Shown: piece after piece, positions 25,712-33,980 of the stretch
Layout: each line of letters begins with the position of its first letter
Position numbering within the stretch: position 1 is the first letter of the stretch
From: Pseudomarimonas arenosa
Lineage (GTDB): Bacteria; Pseudomonadota; Gammaproteobacteria; Xanthomonadales; Xanthomonadaceae
DNA: 61,599 bases
Assembly: GCF_014841215.1 (NCBI RefSeq)
Contig: NZ_JACYTR010000026.1
Span: 1 to 61,599 of the forward strand
Direction of reading: 5' to 3'
Notes under the pieces: generated by a model
Databases searched by the model: none
What the model saw: only the letters and a program-made list of their open reading frames with translations
What the model was told of the DNA's origin: nothing
Translations under genes and position numbers: made by a program

Positions 25712-26932
25712 TCAGTGTGTCGAGCCGCCGCCGATCCACACCTGACGTGGCGGCAGCCCGCCAATCCAGTAGCTAAGTTCGGCCGGTTGCTCGGCATCCC
25801 ATAGCACCAGGTCGGCGCGCATGCCGGGCTTGAGCTGGCCCCGATCGGCCAGGCCCAAGGCACGCGCGGCGTTTACCGTGGTGCCGCGCAGGGCTTCTTC
25901 CGGGGTTAGGCGGAACAGGGTGCAGGCCATGCTCAAGGCCAGGCGCAGCGAGGTGATCGGCGAAGTGCCCGGGTTGAGGTCGGTGGCCACCGCCATCGGC
26001 ACGCCCAGCTCGCGCATCCGCTGAATCGGTGGCAGCTGGGTCTCGCGCAGGGCGTAGAACGCAGCCGGCAACAGCACCCCGACCGTGCCCGCGCCTGCCA
26101 TCGCCTGTACACCTTGTTCCGATGTGTACTCGATATGGTCGGCAGACAGTCCCTTGAATTCGGCCACCAGGCCGGCGCCGCCGCCATCGCTAAGCTGATC
26201 AGCATGCAGTTTCACCGGCAGCCCCAGTCGACGCGCGGCCTCGAACACTCGCCGGGTCTGGGCTAGGCTGAAACCGACGGTTTCACAGAAAGCGTCGACG
26301 GCATCGGCTACCCCACTCACCGCGACCGCCGGCAGCATTTCATGGCAGACCAGGTCGATGTAGTCATCGGCGCGGCCGACATATTCCGGCGGCAGGGCAT
26401 GGGCGCCAAGAAAGGTAGTGCAGACGTCCTGGCCGGTGAGGGCGCCCAGTTCGCGCGCCACCCGCAGCATGCGCAGTTCGTCCTGCTCACTTAACCCATA
26501 ACCCGACTTTACTTCCAGCGTGGTGACGCCGTCGGCCAACAACTGACGTGCCCGCTTCTCAGCGCTCAGCAACAAAGCATGGTCGTCGGCTTCACGGGTG
26601 GCGCGCACGGTGCTGGCGATGCCGCCACCGGCGGCAGCGATGTCCTGATAGCTTCGTCCCTGAAGTCGCATTTCGAACTCGTTGGCGCGATCGCCGCCAA
26701 ACACCAGATGGGTGTGGCAATCGATCAGGCCGGGAGTGAGCAAGGCGCCGCCGGCATCGATGACCTGGCCATGGCGCGGCGCCGAGTCACTGTCGCCGAC
26801 ATAGGTGATCTTGCCCTGCGACCAGGCCACAGCACCTGATTCGATCATGCCGTAACCCTGTGCTTGATCCAGGCGGCAGACGCGGGCGTTGAGCACGCAG
26901 CCGCTGTGTAGATCGGGAGTTGAGTCTGTCAT
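25712..26932 (-). CDS. hutI: Imidazolonepropionase
   Basis: A 406-residue amidohydrolase that converts imidazolonepropionate to N-formimino-L-glutamate in histidine breakdown. Metal ligands are in [10 protein letters not shown] (H73, H75). Other family marks are [47 protein letters not shown] and [10 protein letters not shown]. The ATG at 26932 ([11 protein letters not shown]) gives the correct length; an upstream in-frame ATG would add 76 residues. Other hut genes except hutF (35208) are absent from the window, so the hut genes are dispersed here. Confidence 0.93.
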   Translation of the reverse strand: MTDSTPDLHSGCVLNARVCRLDQAQGYGMIESGAVAWSQGKITYVGDSDSAPRHGQVIDAGGALLTPGLIDCHTHLVFGGDRANEFEMRLQGRSYQDIAAAGGGIASTVRATREADDHALLLSAEKRARQLLADGVTTLEVKSGYGLSEQDELRMLRVARELGALTGQDVCTTFLGAHALPPEYVGRADDYIDLVCHEMLPAVAVSGVADAVDAFCETVGFSLAQTRRVFEAARRLGLPVKLHADQLSDGGGAGLVAEFKGLSADHIEYTSEQGVQAMAGAGTVGVLLPAAFYALRETQLPPIQRMRELGVPMAVATDLNPGTSPITSLRLALSMACTLFRLTPEEALRGTTVNAARALGLADRGQLKPGMRADLVLWDAEQPAELSYWIGGLPPRQVWIGGGSTH

Positions 26933-27063
26933 GGTGGGTGCCGGGTGGTTGAGCAGTGCTCCATTCTGCCTGGGTCGGAGGCGGATGTCGGCCCCGCAGC
27001 CGTAGGCGCTGCCCGTGGCAATCATGTGAGGGTGGCGTGAGCAGTGGTCTATTGATTCGGCAA

Positions 27064-27094
27064 CTTGAAGTTCGAACATCCTGTTCAACTTCAA
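27064..27094. repeat. Palindromic repeat, copy B
   Basis: TTGAAGTT (27065-27072) and AACTTCAA (27087-27094) with an inner GAAC/GTTC (27074-27077 and 27083-27086) form a long stem with one bulge. It is the near-reverse-complement match of 23752-23785. Confidence 0.7.
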
Positions 27095-27222
27095 TTTCCG
27101 CGCGTCGGGTACCGTTCGACAGGCTCGCGGCGGGCATGCCCGTATGCGCGGGCGCTTCACAGTGACTGGGTCGCAGCGCGCGAGCAGCGCTGCTCCATTG
27201 AACCGGCGGCCTTTCTGAATTC

Positions 27223-27272
27223 CTAACCATCGACTAATGCGGCACTAACACCGCGCTAAAACTGGCTTAAGT
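27223..27272 (+). promoter_or_regulatory. Five phased CTAA/CTTAA half-sites (candidate operator)
   Basis: CTAA occurs at 27223, 27234, 27247 and 27258, and CTTAAG at 27268-27273. The spacings are 11, 13, 11 and 10 nt, so the sites lie on about the same face of the helix. OmpR/PhoB-type regulators, including PmrA-like ones, bind direct repeats about 11 bp apart, and the same cluster encodes such a regulator (31861-32532). A weak -10 (CATTCT, 27284-27289) would put the last half-sites over the -35 region. Regulation is an inference. Confidence 0.45.
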
Positions 27273-27327
27273 TGCGGCCTGCATTCTGTGCGCCATGCAA
27301 GGAGATCACTGGAGCGAGGATGCGCGG

Positions 27328-28005
27328 ATGCCAACTATAGAACCTGCCATCGGTAGCAGATTTTCCCACGCCCGTTTGCTCGATGCGCAGCATCCCGAGC
27401 GCGGCAAGGCGGAAGCCTTTGTGGCGGAGGTTTATCAGGCGCGATTTTCTGCGCGGATCACCGAGTTCATGCCGCACTTGCTGTGCTTCTACCAGCACGA
27501 GCAATTGGCTGCCGTGGTCGGCTTACGTTGCGCGGCTCGCGAAACGCTGTTCTGCGAGACCTATCTCGGTGGTGCCGCTGAGTCGGTTATCGCTGAGCAG
27601 GTGAGAGCGCCGGTCTCACGAAGGCAGATCGTCGAGATGGGCAACTTTGCTGCCAATGATGCCGGTACCGGTCGGCGTCTGATCCTGTCCTTGATACCGT
27701 TGTTGAACGAGGCAGGCAGTCGCTTTGTGATGTTCGTGGCGACTCGCCAGCTGCGCAATGCCTTTGCCCGGCTTGGTCTGCAGCCGATCAGTCTGGGCGC
27801 GGCCGATGCGCAGCGTCTGGGTGCCGCGGCCGGGCAGTGGGGGCGTTACTACGACGAGCAGCCCCAGGTCATGGTCGGCGATCTGACGCGCGCCCCAAGC
27901 TGGGCTACGGCGCCCAGCGCGCTTGACGCCTGCGCGAAGGCCGCGTCGACGATTCGCTCGAACAATCCCTTACTGCAGTCCAGACTTTGTGTGGAGTCTC
28001 GATGA
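27328..28005 (+). CDS. Thermostable-hemolysin family protein
   Basis: A 225-residue protein of the thermostable hemolysin family (PF12261-like). Visible conserved blocks are VAEVYQARFSARITEFMPHL (31-50), CETYLGGAAE, RRQIVEMGNFAAND (98-111), VMFVATRQLRNAFARLGL and AGQWGRYYDEQPQVMVGDL. The family name comes from a cloned haemolytic phenotype. The sequence has no signal peptide and its core resembles a GNAT/autoinducer-synthase fold (the EMGNFA strand is placed like the conserved acid of LuxI-type enzymes). An acyltransferase role is therefore an inference. GGAGCGAGG lies 8 nt before the ATG at 27328. It overlaps the next gene by 4 nt. Confidence 0.82.
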   Translation: MPTIEPAIGSRFSHARLLDAQHPERGKAEAFVAEVYQARFSARITEFMPHLLCFYQHEQLAAVVGLRCAARETLFCETYLGGAAESVIAEQVRAPVSRRQIVEMGNFAANDAGTGRRLILSLIPLLNEAGSRFVMFVATRQLRNAFARLGLQPISLGAADAQRLGAAAGQWGRYYDEQPQVMVGDLTRAPSWATAPSALDACAKAASTIRSNNPLLQSRLCVESR

Positions 28006-29525
28006 GCGCGCTCTGGAAAGCCCTGGCGTCGGCGCTGAGCCAGCCTGCATGTCGACTCTCCGACTCCCATGCATCCATCCGCGGTGCAGATCTGCTCGCC
28101 GCTATCGAGCGAATCGCCGACCGCTTGCTTGGCCTCGGAGTGAGACGCGCAGCCAGCCGACTGGACAATGGCCTGGCCTGGCTGAACTTCGAGTTTGCCT
28201 TGCAGTCGCTGGGTTGTTTGCATGTGCCCTTGCCGACCTATTTCAGCCCCGAGCAGGTCGGGCACGCGCTCGACTTGGTCGGGGTTGATGCCCTGTTGCT
28301 ACCGGCGGGGGTTGCGCCAGCTGGCGCGGCGTGGCGGCCGCTGAGCGACTGGCCGCTTGCCGCCACCGGTTTGTGGTTGCGCGAACCCAGGTCGACCCCG
28401 CTGCCTTCAGGTGCGCGACTCGTCACTTTCACTTCGGGCACCACGGCCCAGCCCAAGGGCGTTTGCCTGGAGGATGAGCTGCTGCTGCGGGTGGCGCTGT
28501 CGTTGGGCGAGGCCAGTGCCGCAGCTCGGGTGGAACGACATGTATCGGTGTTGCCGCTGGCCACCTTGCTCGAGCAGGTCGGTGTGATGGCAGCTCTGCT
28601 GGCGGGGGCGTCGGTGCATCTGCCGTCACTGTCGCAGTTGGGCTACAGCGGTGCCAGCGGTCTTGATGCGAAGCGCTTCCTACACACCATCGCCGTCGCC
28701 AGGGGGCACAGTCTGATCCTGGTGCCACAATTGCTGGAGGGTCTGATCTGCGAACTCGAGGCTGGTTTCGAACTGGCCCAGCCGCTGCGTTTTGTCGCCG
28801 TCGGCGGTGCGCAGGTGGCAGCCGATCTGCATCAGCGCGCCGAGACGCTGGGTTTGCCGGTGTTCGAAGGCTACGGCCTGAGTGAATGCGGGTCGGTGGT
28901 AGCGCTCAATCGACCCGGTTCGAACAGGCCCGGCAGCGTCGGCCTGCCCTTGCCGCATCTGCGGCTGCGCATTGACCCGAACGGCGAGCTGCAGGTCGCC
29001 GGGGCGCGCATGCTGGGCTATGTCGGATCGACGTCTGGCGATGACGATGCGTTGGATTCGGAGTGGCTGTCGACCGGCGACCTGGTCCGCTTCGATGATG
29101 ATGGTTATTTGTATATCGCCGGACGGCGCAAGCATCAGTTCATCACCGCCTACGGTCGCAACGTCAATCCGGAGTGGCCGGAGGCGGCGCTCACGGCGCA
29201 GCCGTCGATTGCGCAGGCCTTCGTGCATGGCGAAGCGCGACCGTTCAATGTCGCCGTGCTGGTGCCCAGAGGTTCTGATCGGAGCGATGCTGAGCTACAG
29301 GCTGCGCTCGATCAGGTCAATGCCAGCCTGCCCGACTACGCGCGCATCAGTCGCTGGCTGCGTGCCGAGCAACCCTTTGCCATAGCCAATGGGTTGGCGA
29401 CCGCGAACGGCAGGCTGCGTCGCGAGGCCATTCTGGCCCGCCATCAGGACGCCATCGAGCTGCTCTACGCCGCATCACCCAACCCATATCGTTCCGCTGG
29501 ACGGGAAATGGGTCTGGCGGTGTGA
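28002..29525 (+). CDS. AMP-binding (ANL superfamily) acyl ligase-like protein
   Basis: A 507-residue protein of the long-chain acyl-CoA synthetase type. The P-loop is TFTSGTTAQPKG (142-153), with YGLSEC (291-296) and STGD (357-360). GRR near 374-376 follows at the hinge, then AYGRNVNPEW. The C-terminal motif is NGLATANGRLRREAI. Family members have a lysine here (TPTxKxxR or NGKxxR) that is needed for adenylate formation, whereas R471 occupies that position in my alignment by eye. It may therefore be a modified or transferase-only enzyme. ATGA overlap with the hemolysin-family gene implies coupling. Confidence 0.82.
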   Translation: MSALWKALASALSQPACRLSDSHASIRGADLLAAIERIADRLLGLGVRRAASRLDNGLAWLNFEFALQSLGCLHVPLPTYFSPEQVGHALDLVGVDALLLPAGVAPAGAAWRPLSDWPLAATGLWLREPRSTPLPSGARLVTFTSGTTAQPKGVCLEDELLLRVALSLGEASAAARVERHVSVLPLATLLEQVGVMAALLAGASVHLPSLSQLGYSGASGLDAKRFLHTIAVARGHSLILVPQLLEGLICELEAGFELAQPLRFVAVGGAQVAADLHQRAETLGLPVFEGYGLSECGSVVALNRPGSNRPGSVGLPLPHLRLRIDPNGELQVAGARMLGYVGSTSGDDDALDSEWLSTGDLVRFDDDGYLYIAGRRKHQFITAYGRNVNPEWPEAALTAQPSIAQAFVHGEARPFNVAVLVPRGSDRSDAELQAALDQVNASLPDYARISRWLRAEQPFAIANGLATANGRLRREAILARHQDAIELLYAASPNPYRSAGREMGLAV

Positions 29526-29554
29526 TCCGATCCACCATCAACAAGGGATTGAAC

Positions 29555-30229
29555 ATGGGCTTTCATCAACAGCTGTTGCACGAGACTGAAGCTGCGCGTC
29601 AGCGCATGCTGCGCATTCCGATCATCGGTCGGGCGCTGCAGGGCAGCATCGATCGAGATGACTACACCGCTTTCCTCGGTCAGGCCTACCACCACGTTCG
29701 TCACACTACGCCGCTGCTGATGGCCTGCGGTGCGCGCTTGCCGGCGCGCCTGGAATGGCTACGCAGCGCCTTGGTGCACTACATCGAAGAAGAGGTGGGG
29801 CACCAGGAGTGGATACTCGATGACCTGGTGGCATTGGGGCAGGACCGCGCACGGTGTGCGCAGAGCGAACCCTGGTTTGAGACCGAGCTGATGGTGGCCT
29901 ACGCCTACGACACCATCGCCCGCGGCAACCCGGTCGGATTCTTCGGCATGGTCCTGGTGCTGGAGGGCAGTTCGGTGGCCTTGGCAACACAAGCGGCCCA
30001 GGCCATCGAGCACACTCTCTCCCTGCCTCGAAATGCGTTCAGCTACTTGCGATCACACGGTGAGCTGGATGCAGAGCACACCGAATTCTTCGCCGGGCTG
30101 ATGGATCGGCTGGATGACGCTGAGGATCAAGGCGCGGTGATTCATGCGGCGAATCGCTTCTATCGCCTGTACGGCGATATGTTTCGAGCTCTGCAGGCTC
30201 GCAGCGCCCAGATGGCGGAGGCGGCCTGA
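29555..30229 (+). CDS. Heme-oxygenase-like diiron protein (HDO / iron-containing redox enzyme family)
   Basis: A 224-residue all-helical protein. The metal-ligand pattern of heme-oxygenase-like diiron oxidases is visible: EEEVGHQEW (E79, E80, H83), a central LEGSS glutamate (E137) and LDAEHTEFF (D172, H175), with more histidines near the end (H197). Characterised relatives (UndA, CADD, SznF) carry out O2-dependent oxidations including fatty-acid decarboxylation and hydroxylations. TenA-like proteins share the fold. The substrate is unknown. AAGGG lies 7 nt before the ATG at 29555; an in-frame GTG at 29522 overlaps the ligase stop but has no better ribosome site. Confidence 0.78.
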   Translation: MGFHQQLLHETEAARQRMLRIPIIGRALQGSIDRDDYTAFLGQAYHHVRHTTPLLMACGARLPARLEWLRSALVHYIEEEVGHQEWILDDLVALGQDRARCAQSEPWFETELMVAYAYDTIARGNPVGFFGMVLVLEGSSVALATQAAQAIEHTLSLPRNAFSYLRSHGELDAEHTEFFAGLMDRLDDAEDQGAVIHAANRFYRLYGDMFRALQARSAQMAEAA

Positions 30230-31056
30230 TGCGCATTCAAGCTTCCTGCGATGTGCTGATCACCGGCGCCAGTGGCGGTATCGGCAGTGCTCTGGCACTG
30301 GCCTGCGCAGCACGCGGGGCGCACGTGCTGGCCTGCGGCCGCAACCGCGACCGCCTGGACGCCATCGTTGCCCGTGCCCGGTCGATGCCCGGCCGGCTGC
30401 AGACGCTGCGGGCGGACATCGGCAGCAGCGAAGGCCGCTCGAGCCTGGTCGATGCCACCACTCGATTCAATGGGTCATCGATGGTTCTGCTGCACGCAGC
30501 CGCCCGCAATCAGCTTGCCCTGTTCGCTGACCAGACCGAACGCGATGTTCAGGAAATCATGCAGATCAATGCGATCGCGCCACTGGCGCTGACGCGTGCC
30601 CTGCTACCGATGTTGCTGCGACGTGAATCGGCCGCGGTAGTGGCGATCGGCTCGACCTTCGGCAGCATTGGCTATCCCGGCTTTGCCAGCTACTCGGCCA
30701 GCAAGTTTGCCTTGCGCGGCGCGATGGAGAGCCTGGCGCGGGAATACGCCGACAGCAGCCTCTGCTTTCAATGGCTGGCGCCGCGCGCCACCGACACGGA
30801 AATGAATGACGCTCGGACCCGTGCCTTGAATCAGGAGCTCAAGGTGGCGGTCGACGCTCCGGAAAAAGTCGCCTTGGCCATTCTCGATGCGATTGAGGCC
30901 GGCCGTCGACGCCAGCAAATTGGCTGGCCGGAAAAGCTGTTCGCCCGTCTCAATGGCGTGTTCCCCGAATTGGTCGACCGCGCGCTGCGCGGCCAGTTGT
31001 CCGCCATACGACGCCATGCGCAACCTGCTGCGTCTGTTACCGAAGGAGTCCTGTGA
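30229..31056 (+). CDS. Short-chain dehydrogenase/reductase
   Basis: A 275-residue classical-type SDR: cofactor loop TGASGGIG near residue 12, then the Ser-Tyr-Lys centre with AIGSTFGS and YSASK. Where most SDRs have NNAG the text reads LLHAAARN, an uncommon variant. Arginine residues after the second strand (CGRNRDR) suggest an NADP(H) preference. The start overlaps the diiron gene (TGATG), and the stop overlaps the next start, so the genes form one translational unit. Confidence 0.88.
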   Translation: MRIQASCDVLITGASGGIGSALALACAARGAHVLACGRNRDRLDAIVARARSMPGRLQTLRADIGSSEGRSSLVDATTRFNGSSMVLLHAAARNQLALFADQTERDVQEIMQINAIAPLALTRALLPMLLRRESAAVVAIGSTFGSIGYPGFASYSASKFALRGAMESLAREYADSSLCFQWLAPRATDTEMNDARTRALNQELKVAVDAPEKVALAILDAIEAGRRRQQIGWPEKLFARLNGVFPELVDRALRGQLSAIRRHAQPAASVTEGVL

Positions 31057-31772
31057 TGAAACTGCAACTTGCCCTGTCCATTGGTCTTTGTCTGTCTCTT
31101 GCGGTGCCAGTCGCCGCGCTGGCCGACACTGTAGAGTCGGCGTCTGTTAACGAAGCACTCAGCGCGGCCGCCATGCCGCAGCAAGGGCTGAGTCCGGCCG
31201 ATCAGGCCTTGGGCCTGATTCAGACCCGTTGGGCCGAGATCAAGTATCAAGTGGCGCAAAAACAGCAGGATGACGCCTATCAGGCGCTGCTCGCCGATGT
31301 GGACAAACTACGTGCTCAGTATCCAGATGACCTGCGGCTCGCCGTGTGGCAGGGCATCATCCTATCAACCCAAGCTGGGGCTCGTGGAGGGCTGGGCGCG
31401 CTGTCCCTGTGCAAGCAGGCGCGCACGGTATTCGAGCAGGCCATCGCCGCCGATGCCGCCGTGCTGGAAGGCTCGGCCTACACCAGTCTCGGCAGCTTGT
31501 ACTACCAGGTGCCTGGTTGGCCGATTGGCTTTGGCGATGACGACAAGGCCAAGGAGCTGCTGTTGAAGGGCTTGGCGATCAATCCAAATGGTATCGACGC
31601 GAACTTCTTCTACGCCGATTTCCTGTTCGACCAAGGCGACTATCAGGGCGCTGCCGCGGCATTGCAGAAGGTGCTGAGCGCGCCATCGCGTCCCGGCCGC
31701 GATCTGGCCGATCAGGGGCGACGCGAAGAAGCCGAGGTGCTGCTGGCCAAGGTCAAGCGCAAGCTGAGCTGA
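31056..31772 (+). CDS. Secreted TPR-like helical protein
   Basis: A 238-residue protein starting MKLQLALSIGLCLSLAVPVAALA, a clear signal peptide. The mature protein is mostly helical with loose TPR-like repeats (AVWQGIILSTQAG, KQARTVFEQAIAADAAVLEGSAYTSLGSLYYQ, KELLLKGLAINP, FADFLFDQGDYQGAAAALQKVL read by eye). It resembles the periplasmic TatT-like solute-binding helpers in general shape only. GAAGGAG is 8 nt before the ATG. It is the only clearly exported protein encoded in the cluster and may handle its product or signal. Confidence 0.65.
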   Translation: MKLQLALSIGLCLSLAVPVAALADTVESASVNEALSAAAMPQQGLSPADQALGLIQTRWAEIKYQVAQKQQDDAYQALLADVDKLRAQYPDDLRLAVWQGIILSTQAGARGGLGALSLCKQARTVFEQAIAADAAVLEGSAYTSLGSLYYQVPGWPIGFGDDDKAKELLLKGLAINPNGIDANFFYADFLFDQGDYQGAAAALQKVLSAPSRPGRDLADQGRREEAEVLLAKVKRKLS

Positions 31773-31860
31773 GCCTGGAGTATTGCGCTGGGTCCTGGGC
31801 AACGATCCGGCGTCGCTTGAGGCATCATGAGCGAGGAACTGCCGTTGATCGAGGTGATCC

Positions 31861-32532
31861 GTGCGGGTATTGCTGGTTGAGGATGATGCCTCCCTGGGGG
31901 CCGGGCTGCAGACCGCCCTGCGCTCGGCAGGCTATACCGTCGATCTGCTGACCGATGGCAATGCGGCCGTGCTGGCAGCCGAGCACGGTCATGCCGAAGC
32001 CATGGTGCTTGACCTGGGCCTGCCGCGGCTGGATGGCATGCAGGTGATCCAGCGACTGCGGGCGCAGGCATCTGACCTGCCGATCCTGGTGCTGACGGCA
32101 CGTGACCGGGTCAGTGAGCGGGTCGCCGCCCTCGATGCTGGCGCCGATGACTTTCTTGGCAAGCCGTTCGACTTGAGTGAGTTGCAGGCGCGCCTGCGTG
32201 CCTTGATTCGCCGTCGCGCCGGCCGCCGCAGCGAAACCTTGAGCTGTGGTTCGCTGGTTCTTGATCCGGCCAAGTTCGAGGCGCGCATCGACGGGCAGCG
32301 TCTGGAGCTGCCGCGGCGCGAGTTTGCCCTGCTGCGACTTCTGGTCGAAGGGGCTGGCAGGGTGGTCAGCAAGGATGCATTGCAGCAGCACTTGTACGGC
32401 TGGGACGATGATGTCGGCAGCAATGCACTGGAAGTGCATGTTCATCACTTGCGGAAGAAGCTGCCGAATGACTGGATCCGCACCGTGCGTGGCGTCGGCT
32501 ATATGCTGATCGAGCAGCCAGGAGCGGCATGA
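31861..32532 (+). CDS. OmpR-family response regulator (QseB/PmrA-like)
   Basis: A 223-residue regulator with a receiver domain (acid pair D8/D9, phosphorylated D51 in VLDLGLPRLDG, GKPFD lysine) and a winged-helix DNA-binding domain (RREFALLRLLVEG, VSKDALQQHLYGW, SNALEVHVHHLRKKL, RTVRGVGYML). A GTG start at 31861 is preceded by GAGGTG. It overlaps the sensor kinase gene by 4 nt. Phosphorylation should come from that kinase, and the phased CTAA sites upstream of the cluster are a likely target (inference). Confidence 0.93.
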   Translation: MRVLLVEDDASLGAGLQTALRSAGYTVDLLTDGNAAVLAAEHGHAEAMVLDLGLPRLDGMQVIQRLRAQASDLPILVLTARDRVSERVAALDAGADDFLGKPFDLSELQARLRALIRRRAGRRSETLSCGSLVLDPAKFEARIDGQRLELPRREFALLRLLVEGAGRVVSKDALQQHLYGWDDDVGSNALEVHVHHLRKKLPNDWIRTVRGVGYMLIEQPGAA

Positions 32533-33974
32533 ATTCGCTATCGCGCTGGTTGCTGATCGGGATTCTTTGCGCCTTGTTGCTCAGTGGCTTGATCAGCGGC
32601 TATGCGGCCTATCGATCGGGTCAGATCGAGGCCGGCGAGCTGTTCGATGCCAAGCTGGCACATTCGGCCCGGGTGCTGCTCAGTCTGATCGATCAACGTT
32701 TGGCTGAGGGCGACCCGCCCACACAGCCGATCGTGGTCGACGTCTGGTCAGGGCATGCCGAAGGGCGCGGCGGAGATCTCGCTACAACGGAAGGTCATGC
32801 CTACGAAACCAAGCTGGCGTTCCAGGTCTGGTCGGCGCAGCGACAGCTGTTACTGCGCTCGCACAGCGCGCCGGAGCAACCACTGGGGCCGGTGACGCCG
32901 GGCTTTCACTCGGTGCAGCTCGACGATGGGCAGTGGCGCAGCTTTGCGCTGCAGGCTGCCAGCGGTCGCTGGTATGTGACCGGTGAGCGCGATGACGCGC
33001 GTCGAGAAATCGCCGAAGAAATTGCCGCGGGCTTGCTGTTGCCGCTGCTACTGCAGATTCCCCTGTTGGGCCTGTTCATTGGTTGGCTCATCGGCGTCGG
33101 TGAACGTTCACTGCGGCGGGTCGTTGCCGAGGTGGAAGTGCGTGCTGCGGATCGTCTGCAGCCGCTTGAAATCGGCAAGGTGCCGAGCGAGATCGCGCCC
33201 CTGGTCAGCTCGATCAATCGCCTGCTCGGCGGTTTGCGTGGCGCGCTCGAGCGCGAACGTCGCTTCACCGCGGATGCGGCGCACGAGCTACGCACGCCGC
33301 TGGCAGCGCTGCAAGTGCACCTGGACAATATGCGCAATGCCGACTCGACCTCGGCGCGTGACGAGTCGGTCGAGCGCCTGCAGCAAAGTGTCCATCGCAT
33401 GCGCAGAATGGTTGAGCAGTTGCTCGAGCTGGCCCGCCTGGAGCCCGAGCACATCCGCGAGGGGGTCGAGTCAATCGATATGGCGGGCCTGGCACGCGAG
33501 GTAATGGCAGAACTGGCGGCGACCAAGTCAGGCTGCGCCCATAACATGGAGTTACGGGAGGAGGATGGCTTGCCCCGCGTCAGTGGCTGGTCGGCATCGA
33601 TTGAGATCCTGCTACGCAATCTGGTCGACAATGCACTGCGTTTCTCGCCACCGGGCAGCGATGTGCGGGTCAGTCTGGCACAGCGCGACTCGCGCCTGGT
33701 GCTGACGGTGGAGGACGGCGGGCCGGGCCTGGAGCAGCACGCTCATCAGCGGGTGCTGCAGCGCTTTCATCGCGAACTGGGCACCGGGGTCGAGGGCAGC
33801 GGTCTTGGGCTCTCGATCGTGTCGCAGGTGGTCAGCCTGCACGGCGCCACGCTGCAGCTGGAGCGTTCAGTCGATCTCGGCGGTCTGTCGGTCTCGGTCA
33901 GTTTTCCCTTGCACCGCTCAGATCAGCAACTGGCTCGGTTACCAAATAGCAACGGTACGTTGCAGGGGTTCTGA
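32529..33974 (+). CDS. Sensor histidine kinase (QseC/PmrB-like)
   Basis: A 481-residue kinase. The N-terminal membrane helix (about 7-27) is followed by a periplasmic segment with VWSAQRQLLLRSHSAPEQPL, a second helix (about 166-190) and a HAMP-like linker. The phosphorylated histidine is H252 in FTADAAHELRTPLAAL. The ATPase part has RNLVDNALRFSPPGS, VEDGGPGL and EGSGLGLSIV. The short periplasmic domain of this type senses small ligands, metals or envelope stress. It is the last gene of the cluster and converges on a CoA-transferase gene with a 6-nt gap. Confidence 0.9.
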   Translation: MNSLSRWLLIGILCALLLSGLISGYAAYRSGQIEAGELFDAKLAHSARVLLSLIDQRLAEGDPPTQPIVVDVWSGHAEGRGGDLATTEGHAYETKLAFQVWSAQRQLLLRSHSAPEQPLGPVTPGFHSVQLDDGQWRSFALQAASGRWYVTGERDDARREIAEEIAAGLLLPLLLQIPLLGLFIGWLIGVGERSLRRVVAEVEVRAADRLQPLEIGKVPSEIAPLVSSINRLLGGLRGALERERRFTADAAHELRTPLAALQVHLDNMRNADSTSARDESVERLQQSVHRMRRMVEQLLELARLEPEHIREGVESIDMAGLAREVMAELAATKSGCAHNMELREEDGLPRVSGWSASIEILLRNLVDNALRFSPPGSDVRVSLAQRDSRLVLTVEDGGPGLEQHAHQRVLQRFHRELGTGVEGSGLGLSIVSQVVSLHGATLQLERSVDLGGLSVSVSFPLHRSDQQLARLPNSNGTLQGF

Positions 33975-33980
33975 TGGCTG

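Larger units (their letters stand above)
26933..27327. other. Divergent regulatory region, hutI / hemolysin-family cluster
   Basis: This 395-nt interval has no gene. From left to right it holds the hutI leader, a palindromic repeat at 27064-27094, a plain GC-rich stretch, and phased CTAA half-sites at 27223-27272 in front of the cluster start at 27328. Confidence 0.7.

Noticed and set aside
26933-27160. HutI N-terminal extension of 76 residues
   Set aside because: HutI proteins are about 400 residues; the extension crosses the intergenic palindrome and is compositionally unlike the family.
27328-28005. Secreted haemolytic toxin
   Set aside because: No signal peptide, pore-forming region or partner export gene; the family name reflects a phenotype rather than a mechanism.
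28910-28935. tRNA T-arm-like GGTTCGAA
   Set aside because: It lies inside the ligase gene and has no acceptor or anticodon arms around it.
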